NCBI GenBank assembly: GCA_033557465.1
Contig: CM066033.1
Location: forward strand, 1,358,645,834-1,358,709,833
Length of the DNA stretch: 64,000 nt
From: Ichthyophis bannanicus
Taxonomy: Eukaryota; Chordata; Amphibia; Gymnophiona; Ichthyophiidae
Reading direction: 5' to 3'
Below the pieces are notes generated by a model, which worked only from the letters and a program-made list of their open reading frames with translations, had not been told where the DNA came from and did not search any database. This document shows positions 23,822-34,631 of the stretch, piece after piece (within the stretch, counting starts at the first letter, position 1; each line of letters starts with the position of its first letter). A program made the position numbers and the translations under genes.

Positions 23822-23967
23822 ACTGGTCGGGCTAGGGGCGGACCGGGGAGGTGGGACCACCTCACACATGCTCAGAAGCTTCTGAGCTAGAGAGCACTTC
23901 CATCATGGCGCCGTCGGATGACGTCACCAGGTGTGGCTGACACATCCTGCTTGTCCTAGGAGAAACT
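23822..23967. repeat. DIRS right inverted terminal repeat
   Basis: Reverse complement of the left repeat over about 140 bp, with few differences (for example CCATGATGG against CCATGACGG). The outer end TTGTCCTAGGAGAAA is the part mirrored in the internal complementary region. Confidence 0.9.
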
Positions 23968-24084
23968 GTATTCCTCTGTTCAAACGCTGCATAAAGATGG
24001 CATGAAATGCTGTTAAGAAGCCCCTTGCTTTACCTCATCCAAAGAGGGGTTTCCTTTTCCTCATGTCCTTACCTATCCTGTGGG

Positions 24085-24190
24085 ATCCCCATCCTGTCTG
24101 GTTTTCAGGATATCCTCAATGAATATTCACGAGATAAACCTGCATGCATTCCCTCCGTTGCATGCGATCTTCTCTCATGCATATTTTACT
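24085..24190. mobile_element. Decayed copy of palindromic MITE family P1
   Basis: GGTTTTCAGGATATCCTCAA, TGAATATTCACGAGAT and the right-arm TCTCATGCATATTTTAC match the core of the copies at 4286, 48153 and 48561. Both ends have diverged, so exact limits are not clear. Confidence 0.65.
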
Positions 24191-24387
24191 GTGGATGGTC
24201 TGACTGGCTGAGGGTCAGGTTTCAGAGCTACTGGAATATGGTTATTATGTGCCAGCTCCTGCAGCCTATGGAAACTAGACCAGAGATGGATGACCTTGGT
24301 TAGCATGAGCCTAAGAAGGGCCAACAGGGGGCCATCAATGCACGACCTCTCTGCCATTCCCCAACTCCCCCCCCCCTTACCCACTCC

Positions 24388-25310
24388 AATAACTTCAGCA
24401 CAGAGATAACTTGACGAACACTTGGACATGAATCTACACATATCCTACATTGTCAGAGCCGTATATTTCAAGATCCGGACACTCAAACACCTCAGATCCT
24501 TATTGGACCCAAGTGACTTCCGGACTGTATAGCAAGCTCTTATCCTACCCCACTTTGATTTTGCTAATGCCATTCTCCAAGACCTCCCACAGTCTACTTT
24601 GAATCCCCTACAACTAGCCATGAACGCCGCTGCTAGAGTTCTTTCTGGAGCATCGAGATTTGACCACATCACGCCCATCTTAATTCAGCTCCACTGGCTC
24701 CCAACACATGGAAGAATACTATTCAAGACTCTGATACTTACTTTTAAAGCCATCAACGGCATAACCGCTTCATCACTAGTTAATCTAGTTCAGCCCACTC
24801 CGCCTAACAGATCCAGAAGATCCACATCAGTAAACACTCTAATTATCCCAAGTGCATCAACAAAATGCACACTAACAACGTCAAACAGGGCTTTCAGTCT
24901 TTATGCTCCTAAGCATTGGAACACACTACCCCCAGAAATCCGAGCCATTACCAATCTCACACAATTCAGGAAGGCACATTACTTATTTATTCAACATTAC
25001 CAGATCAACCATACTCCACCATAGCCACACCTCTTCCTCTAGAAACCTTTGTATCACAGTCCCTGTTCTTAATATCTATCCATAGGTGGTTCATAATCCA
25101 TTCTCAGAAGCTTACTGTTACATATGTAAATAGTTGATGTGCATGTTCCCCTAAGTTATCCAAGTTGTATTTCCCTGTTCTCTGTAAAACTGATTTTTGT
25201 TCATTATGGTTCGTTGTTCCTTGTGAACCGCGCTGATACTAAATAGTGCGGTATATAAGAAATTAAAATAAATAAATAAACTTGGATAAAAGATATTTTA
25301 GCAAGCAGGC
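24388..25310. other. 53-bp duplicate of a PRDM13-upstream segment, split by a LINE
   Basis: The bases at 24388-24413 plus 25284-25310 read through as one stretch matching 14091-14143 at about 48 of 53 positions (AATAACTTCAGCACAGAGAT ... GATAAAAGATATTTTAGCA). The LINE at 24414-25278 interrupts it, with AACTTG on both sides as a short target-site duplication. The flanks do not continue the match. Confidence 0.7.
24414..25278 (+). mobile_element. 5'-truncated L2/Rex-like LINE, 3' end
   Basis: The plus-strand frame at 24599-25024 carries the C-terminal block of L2/CR1-superfamily RT proteins (LHWLPTHGRILFKTLILTFK, then NRAFSLYAPKHWNTLPPEIR). Upstream bases continue the RT homology with stops. 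The 3' end GTGCGGTATATAAG followed by AAATAAATAAATAAA is the tail. The short target duplication is AACTTG. Confidence 0.85.
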
Positions 25311-25839
25311 TCTCATTCTCCTGTGTCCAGTCCTACCATCCACCCTTTAAATGTCTTATCCCTCCTATTCCCCCCCCCCCCCTTCAAGTGTCTTATTCCT
25401 CCCACCCCACCTTCACAAGTGTTTTATCACCAACCGTTTAGCACACCCACATGTCCCTTTGGGATCTCTGCACCTCCCTCACCCGCCCTTCCCCCTCCAC
25501 TCTTCACCCACATTAGGTAAATGGCAGAAGGCAAAAATCCTCAGCAGAATGGCGGCTATGTGCCTCATAGTTTCAGACATATATTGTACACCAGTTGCTC
25601 ACAGTGATTTCTTTTTATTCTTATTAATTTTTGGCCTCTTTGTTCATGTTCACTAATTCAGGCACAGCCACGAAGCGCTTGATTCATCAAGGTCTTTTTG
25701 GATAGACACAAAATTGGAGAAAAGCATTTGTGAGTCAGACCTTAACTAAGCATCTTGTGGCAACAACCCTAACCTTGAACAGAACATCTTTATAAAAATC
25801 TAGTGCCGTCTCAGCAGCACATGCACTATATTCCAGAAA
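25311..25839. other. Pyrimidine-rich stretch, nothing recognised
   Basis: C- and T-rich low-complexity sequence (25330-25510), then unremarkable DNA. Open frames here come from base composition. Confidence 0.5.
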
Positions 25840-26361
25840 TTAGTTAGCTTTCTTCAGACATTCATGCAGAGCTGTTGGTCTGTGCAAAATATGTGCTTTG
25901 CTTTTGGATATGATCTTGATGTGGGAATGTAAGATGTGTTTAGGAAGGGGCTGGTACATTTGTGGGTTTGGGGAGCAGCGGGCAGAGATAGTGGGCGGAG
26001 TATCCGATACATTCAGCTTCTTGTATCTCCTCCTCCATCTCTCTCTGCAAAACATAATCCTGTCCATCGTGCACAAAACCATTTCTAGTGCTGCCTTTTT
26101 TACCCATTCATGTATCAGCTCAACATCAACGTTCCTGCAAAGCCGCTGCCAGTAGGAGGCGCCTTTCCCTATCAGCAGCAGCGTGGGCGGAAGATTCCTG
26201 CTCCACGTGCTGGGAACTTTACTCAACATTTCAGTTATAATCATGCACAAAATACAAATCAAGAGCAGATGTCTTGGGGGGAATTCGTATAGTCTGCCAT
26301 GAATCCATTTCTTCTTAATGAAACAGTTCAACTCAAAAATGCTGACCCTCGAAGACATCAT
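25840..26361 (-). other. Unrecognised 173-codon open frame
   Basis: This ATG-initiated frame is of moderate length, and its composition is not that of a known transposon protein. A Trp/Arg/Lys-rich central part (SYWQRLCRNVDVELIHEWVK, then CRERWRRRYKKLN) gives it some globular character. No splice sites, poly-A tail or family motif stand out. It could be a processed pseudogene, an unknown repeat or chance. I do not assign a function. Confidence 0.3.
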
Positions 26362-26502
26362 CCTGCACTATGACACCTGATGTGTTAGCCATTCAGCTGT
26401 CCCTACTTCCAGGACACTACTTTTGCACCCAAGGAAGACTCTCCTGTTAGGGTGAGAAGAAGCCTGGACAATCTGACAATGCCTAATCCAGCTGTGTACA
26501 GG

Positions 26503-26793
26503 TGTTATTTATTTATATTCTCTTATATATTGTGCTATTCTGCATCAGTGTGGTTTACATTGAACAAACTGATATTACATTGAACAGGGCATTATAACTT
26601 GGAGATAACTATTTTACAGGGAACATGGGCTATGGAGCGTTAAGTGGCTTGCCCAAGACCACAAGGAGCACCTATGGGACTAGAAACCCCAGTCCTTCTG
26701 GCCCAAGGTTGCTGTCCTCTACTGGGATTTGAACCCCTGACCTTCCGGCCTGAAGTACCTTGCCCCAACCACTAGGCCACTCCTCCACTCCTT
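26503..26793 (-). mobile_element. tRNA-derived SINE with L2-like tail
   Basis: On the minus strand the head reads TGGCCTAGTGG (A-box-like) and GGTTCAAATCC (B-box-like), the split RNA polymerase III promoter of tRNA-derived SINEs. A MIR-like core (complement of GTTAAGTGGCTTGCCCAAG) follows, then a LINE-type 3' tail ending in ATAAATAA-like repeats at the low-coordinate end. A related copy is at 59925-60135. Confidence 0.8.
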
Positions 26794-26939
26794 GTGGAGT
26801 GTTGGCAGTGGCAGGGCAAACCAGCAGGACATGAACTGCATTAATGTCGAACAGCAGATGATCCCTGGCATTGGTTGGAAGAGCCACCTACTGCTGACAA
26901 TTTAATCATTAGTTAGACAGCTGAGGTAAATATAAAGAG

Positions 26940-27050
26940 CCCAAGATTTTCGGGCTGTGGTCCGGTTGACGATTTTAAGCCATCTGGACTACTGTAATTC
27001 CCTATATATGGGAATATCAAAGAAATTAGGAATACTACTGCTTCTTATCA
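26940..27050 (+). mobile_element. Small LINE RT fragment
   Basis: Bases near 26975-27015 encode HLDYCNSLYMGISKKL, the conserved segment after the RT core in L2-like LINEs. It is cut on the right by the tail of the next LINE. Confidence 0.55.
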
Positions 27051-27054
27051 GTTA

Positions 27055-28612
27055 TACTGTATAGTGCTACAAGGTGTACGCAGCGCTGAACAGAAACATG
27101 CAAGAAACAGTCCCTGCTCATAAGAGCTTACAGTCTAGTCAAGACAGACAAACACTTCAATTGGGGACTAGGCTATTTCTAGGGCACTGCTTTTCAAACC
27201 TTTATCCAGTATCACCCTAGTTTAGCAATTGAAAATTCACATGACCTCAGATGATGATGATGAAATCAAAATAGCAGGTCTCCAGCCTCCTTCCCCTCCC
27301 TCTACTCATGTAAAGCAGGAAGCAGCGGCAACAATAGTGGCAACAGCAGCAGTCAGCACAGGGTCCCTTGTCTCAGTGTAGGCTTACAGACCCCAGTGCT
27401 CATCATGGGTTTCCAGTCTAACAGGAAGTTTACCCAAGAGGCAACAGGGGCCTAAGAATGTTCACTGGCTAACAAGCCACATGCTGACTGGTGATTCCCA
27501 CTACTCAGCATAGGTCCCAGTGAAAGCACAGAGAGAAGGGGAAATGGCCATGTTTCTGTGATCCCATTTGGGGTCCCGACCTTTAGTCTGGGAACTACTG
27601 ATCTATGGGAATGCTAAGGAAATACATAGAAAGTGAACAGACTAGAGAGATCAGGATCCAAAAGCAGTCTCAAAGAAGTGAAGTTTTAGCCTGTATTTGA
27701 ACAGGGCCAGAGATGGAGCCTGATGTACTGACTCAGGTAGTTTGTTCCAGGCATAAGGAGAGCAAGGTAGAAAGGTTGAAGTCTGGGGTTGGCAGTGGAA
27801 GAGAGGGACACAAATAGAAAGGATCTGTCAGGAGAGCAGAGTTCCTGAGGAGGGGTGTAGAGAAAGAGAAGAAAGGAAAGGTAGTGAGGAGCAGTCAAAT
27901 GAAGGCACTTATACGTCAGTAGTAGAAGTTTGAATTGGATGCAGAAACAGATAGGAAGCCAGCAAAGTGACTTGAGAAGAGGGATGACTTGAGCCTAGTG
28001 ACAGTGGTGGAAGATTAGCCGCACAACTGAGTTTTGAACAGATTGATGTGGGAGAGATGATTCAGAGGAAGATCAGTGAAGAGGAAGTTGCAATAATCTA
28101 GACAGGAGGTGACTAGAGAATGGATAAAAGTCTTAGTAGTGTGTTCAAAATGAAAGGAACACATTTTGCCTATAGAGAAAGAAGCGACGGGTTTTAGCTA
28201 TCTGTTGGATGTGTGTGGAGAAGGAGAGGGAGGAGTCAAAGATACCCCCAAGGTTGCAAACTAAGGAAATAGGGAGGAGTAAAGCGTTATCCACAGAAAC
28301 CGAAAAAGGGGGGGAGGTGGACTTAGGGGGAAAGATGAGGATCTCAGTTTTGGCCATGTTCAATTTCAAATGGCAGTGAGGCATCCAGGCACTAATGTCA
28401 GATCAGACAGAGATCTAGGCCTGGATTCCCGGAGAGATTTCAGGTGCAGAGAGGTAGATTTGAGAGTCGTAAGCATAGAGGTGGTACCGAAAACCATGGG
28501 AGGAGATGAATGCACCAAGGGACTGAGTGTACAGAGAGAAAAGGAGAGGTCCCAAGACAGCGCCCTGGGGTACACTGACTGAAAGCAGGATAGCAATAGA
28601 GGACGACCCAAT
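27055..28612 (-). mobile_element. L2-like LINE, degraded copy 1
   Basis: The 3' tail is at 27055-27150 (complement of AGTGCTACAAGGTGTACGCA). The minus-strand frames at 27686-27898, 28145-28384 and 28366-28651 give RT pieces ([20 protein letters not shown] and HLKLNMAKTEILIFPPKS). The RT catalytic box reads YAYD where the sister copy at 45.4 kb keeps YADD. Several frameshifts are present, so the copy is inactive. Confidence 0.85.
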
Positions 28613-28639
28613 TAGTACATAAACTGTGATATACTTAAA

Positions 28640-29075
28640 ATATAGCAGCAAAAATGATTACTCACAGTGCATATGAAGAAAGTGACTCACTTGTTATTTA
28701 ATCTTCATTGGTGCAATTTAACTTATTATACCTTGCATTCAAAACCATCCTTAGTATTGGACCTGTGTATTTGTCAAATAGGTTGACGAAATATTCCCCT
28801 ACAAGATCTCTGCGATCCTCTACTCATTGTACATTGACACGATCTTCTGCTTTTTTTCCCCAAATGAGGGTTAGAGAGGGAAGTTTCTCAGGAGCTCTTC
28901 CAAAAATGTGGAACAGTTACCAGCAGAGATTAGGGACCTTAAAGATTATCTTCAAGTTTGAACATGATTGAAGACTTAGTTATTTGGGACATTTTCAGAG
29001 GATGCTCACTGACTTTGTGTTTTATGTAAATTTCAACTTCGCTTTGTACATCCTTTGATTGTAAAAAGCAGATAA
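28640..29075 (+). mobile_element. LINE 3' fragment
   Basis: The plus-strand frame at 28708-28971 contains LAFKTILSIGPVYLSNRLTK and a later MWNSYQQRL, the C-terminal block of L2-like RT proteins. The 3' end has AGATAATAAACAATGTTATT. It is 5' truncated against the preceding minus-strand LINE. Confidence 0.75.
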
Positions 29076-29374
29076 TAAACAATGTTATTAAATTAAATTA
29101 ATTGTCACTTATAAAGGCCTACACTCACAAATAGCCATCACTGATCTAACAGAAGATGTCATCTAGGGAATTCACATCAGAATGTGGGACTGTATATTTG
29201 CAGAAAAATGATTTGTGAAAAAATAATGTAAACCATCAGCTATATGGAGAGGGTAAGTGTTGTGAGCTTCCCCTATCACAGTGCAGCAATATCTAAAGTA
29301 CACAACTCACTCAACCCCCATCTCTCCCATATAGTGAGGCCACAGCAAGAACCACTTTTCACTTGTTATAATTA

Positions 29375-29540
29375 TAAATAGGGCTTCTGATTTTAGGTTT
29401 TAACCTAAGTTATTGTTTTGTGATTATTTAACATGTATTTTCATTGTTTGTTATGATTATGTATGTTATTGATCTGTGAACCACCCAGAAAATGTTGATA
29501 GGCAGATGATAGATGCTATTAAATAAATATAATAAAACAC
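29375..29540 (+). mobile_element. LINE 3' tail fragment
   Basis: The sequence TGTGAACCACCCAGAAAATG and a TTAAATAAATATAATAAA end resemble L2-like 3' ends. No coding part remains. Confidence 0.5.
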
Positions 29541-30930
29541 ACCCAAAGCACACAATTAAAATAAGTGTTTATTAGCTAAACACTGAAAAAAAACAGCACA
29601 CCACTTCCCCAGTACCTCCGCCACCCCTTCTCTTGGCTTGTCTTGTGTCCTCCACTCATTTTTTGTGTCTTTCTGCATTAACTCCTAAATGACACAAACA
29701 TACATGTTTGATTCCACTCAAAAGGGTTCCCAGCAATGACACTTGTGGAATGAAAACACAACCAACACTGATTATTCGTACCCACAAAAAACACCTAATC
29801 AGCTGGAAAAAAGGAAAAAAACACCAACATTTACAATTGATAAACACCTAGGAAAAGAAGCCTTAATTATAAACAACACAAATTATATCTCCAGAAGTAG
29901 GAGAGAAAGTCTGGAGCATAAAAAGGATTGATTAATAATTTAAACAAAAATCAAATGAAGTGTTAATCTTATATTACATGTACATAATCACAATTTAAAT
30001 TTAGAAACAAATATATTTTCTTTCCAGTTATAGAAAAACTGCTCATTTAGCCACTGATCAGGTAAATATAACATTTTTAAACCTTTTATCTTTCCATTCG
30101 CTTCCTCTTTAACATAAACGGAAATTCTGTTTTCTTTCCTGTCAACTTGCTCAAACTAAATAAAAAGTAAATAAATTTAAATTCAGAAGAGAAAGCTTTT
30201 TAGCGTCTTAATTTTTCTTCCTTTGCTGATAAATCTTCTCATAATACTGTGATTCAACCAAGTATTTTATCATGTTATCATAAATATAATTTTGTTATAG
30301 TATCGGTTAATACCAATATTCTATGTGCTAACATTTTCTTTTGTCCTTTTCTAGGTAAACCTTTTCAACTGAAAAAACTTTTACTGATGAGTGAATACTT
30401 TGATAAGTGTACCAGTTTTAGAATACACTGTGTCTTTGTCCATGTTGTATTAAACAAATGTTGAATGTTACTGAGGATTTGTAAAATAACTTTAGAATAT
30501 CCGATCAGAAATTGCGTTTGCATTATCTGTTTTTAAGAAAGGTATTTTTTTAAAGAACTGGAGTATTTTAATCAGATTTGCCAACTTTATGCAGATGCTC
30601 AGACATCCTCTTTTCTATCTAATAAAAGTTTCAAATATACCCAGAAGCTGATCAAGGCCTGAAATGTTAAATTAAAGCAGGCAGAATTCCGCATTAATTT
30701 TAAATGCAAGCCTTCCTGAGAGTATTTTCATTAATTCAGTCAAAATGATACAGATCTTCTAAGAACTTACCTCATTTGTTTTTATTTTTAATTTCTTACC
30801 TCTTTGGTTTGAATTCAGTTACCAGCCTCCCTTTAAAAACATTTCAATTTTATTTATAACCAAAATGAAAATATATATTCACAAACACCAGATTTTAATT
30901 CTTTTTCCTCTGAGGTGACCATTTATGATT
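29541..30930. other. AT-rich DNA, nothing recognised
   Basis: Highly AT-rich, with scattered short open frames that reflect composition. No repeat ends or exons are visible. Confidence 0.5.
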
Positions 30931-30934
30931 CTGA

Positions 30935-31475
30935 GACATGTTTACTGAAGCATGCGGTAAGTGTGCCAGGCTAAAAGTAAATTTGGGCTCTGTTAAAAAT
31001 GCCATGCTAACTGGGTAGTGTACACTTGAGGGGACTGGGCAGCTTGGGGGCAGAATGTGCTCACTGACAGCGTATCGCAGTTAGCCTAGGGGTTATGGGC
31101 GTGGGCTAACCTTGAATGTTGCTGTTCGTGCAGGTGTATTTAACACCGCATTAATGGGTTGCATTAAGTGCACTGACATGCCAGATTGCATGGTGTCATG
31201 CATTAAGAATGCGCCAATGGAAGGGGGATGAACACACATGCCCCCTCAAGGTGGCACAGTCTTCCACACTAGATTCACAGCCCAAATGTGTGCTATCAGC
31301 ACGTTCTTTAATAAACATGCCCCAAAGTGTGCTAAGGGAGCGTGCATTAAGTGCCAAACAGCACAGGAGATGTGATGGACCCGCGAGCTAACTGATAAGT
31401 CACAGTAACAGTTACCGCAACTCATTTCGTGCACAGTAAACCTCACACAAACCATTAGTGCACTTAAGTAAACAT
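30935..31475. mobile_element. Possible MITE with TTTACT-type ends
   Basis: The left end ATGTTTACTGAAGCATGCGG and the complement of the right end (ATGTTTACTTAAGTGCAC) form a short imperfect inverted pair. The interior repeats TTAAGTGC/GCATTAAG motifs. There is no clear target duplication, so the assignment is tentative. Confidence 0.4.
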
Positions 31476-32441
31476 ATCCTTCAGTCTCGCTTAAGAGAAA
31501 TGCTCGATTTAAAGAGTTTCACTTAGATGGAAAGTATTTCTATTTTTTAAAAGGAGTTTGAGATTATACTTCTCCCTAAGCTCCTTTTAGTTTTATGAGA
31601 AAAGTAACATTTCTGCTATTTCTTTCTCTCGGGCTCACGCATGAGAATGAAAAAACTGGGAATTGCTCATATTGGGCCTGATTTTCAAAAGGGCTGATAT
31701 TAAACACTACAATGGTCCGTCATGGTGCTTAGATATTGGGGGAGGGGGCGACATTCAGCAGCAGTGTTTGGATAGGAGCTGCCACTGAATATCTGGGCTG
31801 AATGTCACTATCCGAATAAGTTTGCAGCTTAGGACATCTTTTCATGTGGCCTACAGTGGCCAGATAGGTGCCGACTGACATTCCCACTAACCAGATAAAG
31901 TTGGCACTTATCAAGATAGCGACACTGCCTCACTTCACCCCCTTGCATTATCCATTTACTGTCAGGGCAGTCTGTGGAGACAGCAGCACTACCAGGATAG
32001 TGTTGCTAAATACTGCGCTCAGTGTCCTTAACCGGACAGCCTCCAGCCCATTACATTTAAAACATGCACTTCCCAGCTCTTCAGAATACTAATAAACTAC
32101 ACATCACAGTCCTAAACTTGAAAACATTTTTTTCTAAAAATCCCACAAGGGAGGTGTCTCCCTTACGCTCCTGCATCCATTCTCCCTCACCTACCAAACT
32201 GAAACTAACTTTCTCACACTAGTTCAGTAGCTTGCCTGAGAACCTCGGCATGGTCTATGCTCCAGTGGCGATCAGTGGCGGGTTTTCTTGTTCCCATTAA
32301 AGTCTATGGATATCTCCATTTTCTGTAGTGACCATTTCCCACACTATTCAGCCTACATGAATTCATTTTGGGCCTAATATTTAACCATGGTGGTTGCCAT
32401 ATTCAGTTTAGCATTGGCACCGAGGCTTAACTTAATATGTA
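31476..32441. other. Unassigned non-coding DNA
   Basis: It contains GGGCTGATATT near 31691. The complement, AATATCAGCCC, occurs near 32950, hinting at the ends of a larger degraded element. The shared ends are too short to call. Confidence 0.35.
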
Positions 32442-32648
32442 CAGGGTGGCCCAAAAAAGTGAGAACATCTTGTAGCATATAAGTTATTTAAAAATTCAAA
32501 AAGACAGATGTAAATGATTGACAAATTAAAAAAACAAAGTTGGCGACTGGAAATTGTCGAAATAAAGACGTTATATAGCTAGAAAAGGTAAATAAGTAAA
32601 CTAAGCTTTTAATTTACGAGATGTTCTCACTTTTTTTGGGTCACCCTG
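32442..32648. mobile_element. Mariner-type MITE, TA target-site duplication
   Basis: Terminal inverted repeats of about 30 bp (CAGGGTGGCCCAAAAAAGTG on the left; right end CACCCTG) are flanked by TA at 32440-32441 and 32649-32650. At 207 bp it has no coding capacity and would depend on a mariner transposase elsewhere. Confidence 0.88.
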
Positions 32649-34423
32649 TATATTCGGTGTCCCAATTCATAGATGTTGCCATGCTGAACAAACATGTTAA
32701 GCAGTGACCATGCCGCAATGTGCGGTCAATGCCCACTCTCCACCCCAACCTGCCCAACAGGCCTAACTAATGGAAAACCTATCTGTTTAGGAGCTGAATA
32801 TTACCACTAAATGATCATTTCAAGCGCTGCTCCATCTTTCCCCAACCCATCAGTTAAATGGGCCTGACATTATCTGTAGAACGTCAGAAAATATTCAGAC
32901 AGGCAAGTTGTGCGCTAGCCACCCATCGCTCAACGCCTAACTCACTTTGAATATCAGCCCATTAACGTGTTTCCCAGATTTTCATAAATTTAAAACACTG
33001 TGGAAGCTTGTTTATCTGCTTCCCAACAGTCTCAAGGGCCTCTTTTCTCACCTCAAAGGATTGCGACTCCAGCAGCCTGAATCCACGTCTGGTTTCATCT
33101 GAGATCACTGCTGAACTGTCCAGCAGGCCTTTGACTCCATTCACTGTAACAGTCACACTGTAAAAGGGGTCCCAGCACCATTCCTTCCGCGCTCCTTTCT
33201 TTTCAAGCTACAAAACCCTTCCATGCAAGTAACTTACCCTGTCGCTACCTCTCTGCTCAGCTCCTCCACCCACTCAAGGCTGCTCTAGAATTCTCCAGTA
33301 TTTATAACAAACAAAGCTATTTTCTTCATCTGGTGTACAAATGCAGTTCCATCAAATCATGATTACGGTAGTGTTACTATCAAGGCTGATACAAGTGTCA
33401 TTCTCTTATTCAATACAAATTGTTCTCTCTATAGGCAACAAATGAGGAAAAGCTCTTTTTTGAATAAAGCCATTGGTATGAGGATATCCTTGTCCCAAAG
33501 GACGTACGGGGAAGAATACAAAAAGGACAATAAACTGAAGTGTACTGATCATTTATGTTATGTAAATTCTTGCATAAAGTATTACGGCATTATTTCTTCA
33601 GATGTATCATGATCATCGAAAAAGACCAATGAAACGTTGCTTGGGTTAATCACTACTGTCATTTTATTGGCATTTAACTATGGGAGCAAGTGAGCTCCAG
33701 GCTTATCTGCATCCAGCACTAAGTTCTGCATAAACTTAATCGTGCATTGTCCATCACGGAACCACATGAGAAATTACAACAAAAAATGGACCCCAAGGCA
33801 TGGCGGTAACATAAAATGAGAGCTGCCATAAATAATGCATATTAACACCTTTTAATAAATCCAGCCGCAGGTTTCTACTCAAGGCAACAGAGAGCAATAT
33901 GACTTTTTCAAGCTCTCAAGGGGCAACAGCAAGATTTAAACCCTGGCTTCCCTGGCTATTAGTCTGCCACTCTAGACACAAGACTGCTCCATTTTTATGC
34001 TGTGTGCTCTTTGAAGCCCCACATTTGTGAAGTCACTTCACGGCATAGTACATTAGCCTCAAATGTTTTTGTGCCACAGGTGCCGAAGCGCATGGCCTGC
34101 CATGGGCACCAAAATGGTGACACAAAGTCACCACTTTAAGAAATCATGGCATGCCACCCAATGGGGTCTGCCACCCTAGTGACCAGGCCGGCCCTGACTG
34201 AAGGGGTACAGAGAAACAGGAGAGCATCCCACCGCTTAGCTGACTGAGACATGAAAGGAGGGAGGAGAAGATGATGAGAGAGGGCAGTAAAGCGAGGCAG
34301 GAGGCAGATGCTAGAGTGGTAGAGGAACAGGAGCCTCAAATGCTGACAAAGTGGGAAAAGGAGAGGGGAATGGATTCGTGAGAAGGGGCAACTGGGGAGG
34401 GGGAAGAGGGAAGGAGGCCAGGG
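32649..34423. other. Non-coding DNA with a SINE-like remnant
   Basis: Around 33895-33990 a worn MIR/tRNA-SINE-like stretch (GATTTAAACCCTGGCTTCCC) is visible. A 64-codon frame at 32962-33156 (minus) shows no recognised motif and is not called. Confidence 0.4.
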
Positions 34424-34631
34424 GTTGGGTAGCCAACTGGCTCCAGATGCGCCCAACAGGCTTGATCCAGTCCTGGGTTTACCCCATTGCATGCAGGGAC
34501 ACGTAGTCTTGCTTTTCTTAAGGAGTGCAATGGAGAAATCAGAACTACAGTACACGTCCCTGCATGCAATGGGGTAGTCCCAGGACTGGATCAAGCCTGT
34601 CGGGTGCATCTGGAGCCAGTTGGCAACCCTA
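34424..34631. mobile_element. Palindromic MITE
   Basis: Arms at 34424-34507 and 34552-34631 are inverted repeats: GGTAGCCAACTGGCTCCAG on the left and the complement of CTGGAGCCAGTTGGCAACC on the right. The inner part CCCCATTGCATGCAGGGAC is also mirrored. There is no coding frame. Its ends differ from the other palindromes here. Confidence 0.8.

Larger units (their letters stand above)
17790..23967 (-). mobile_element. DIRS-type YR retrotransposon, nearly complete
   Basis: The architecture is diagnostic: inverted terminal repeats (17790-17955 and 23822-23967) plus an internal complementary region (about 18029-18127) next to the left terminus. The frames, in minus-strand order, are gag, RT/RNase H/methyltransferase-like and tyrosine recombinase. 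DIRS elements copy through a circular DNA intermediate that the recombinase integrates, so they make no target duplication. AAC (GTT on the minus strand) occurs at both junctions, fitting this mode. At least two frameshifts make this copy defective, but the terminal repeats are very similar, so it is young. Confidence 0.93.

Noticed and set aside
14244..24424. Shared 14-mer TTGACGAACACTTG at 14244 and 24411
   Set aside because: At 24411 it lies mostly in LINE coding sequence with a good protein fit, so the match near the duplicated 53-bp block is probably coincidence.
31691..32960. One large transposon with GGGCTGATATT ends enclosing the mariner MITE
   Set aside because: Only about 11 bases of the ends agree and no duplication is visible.
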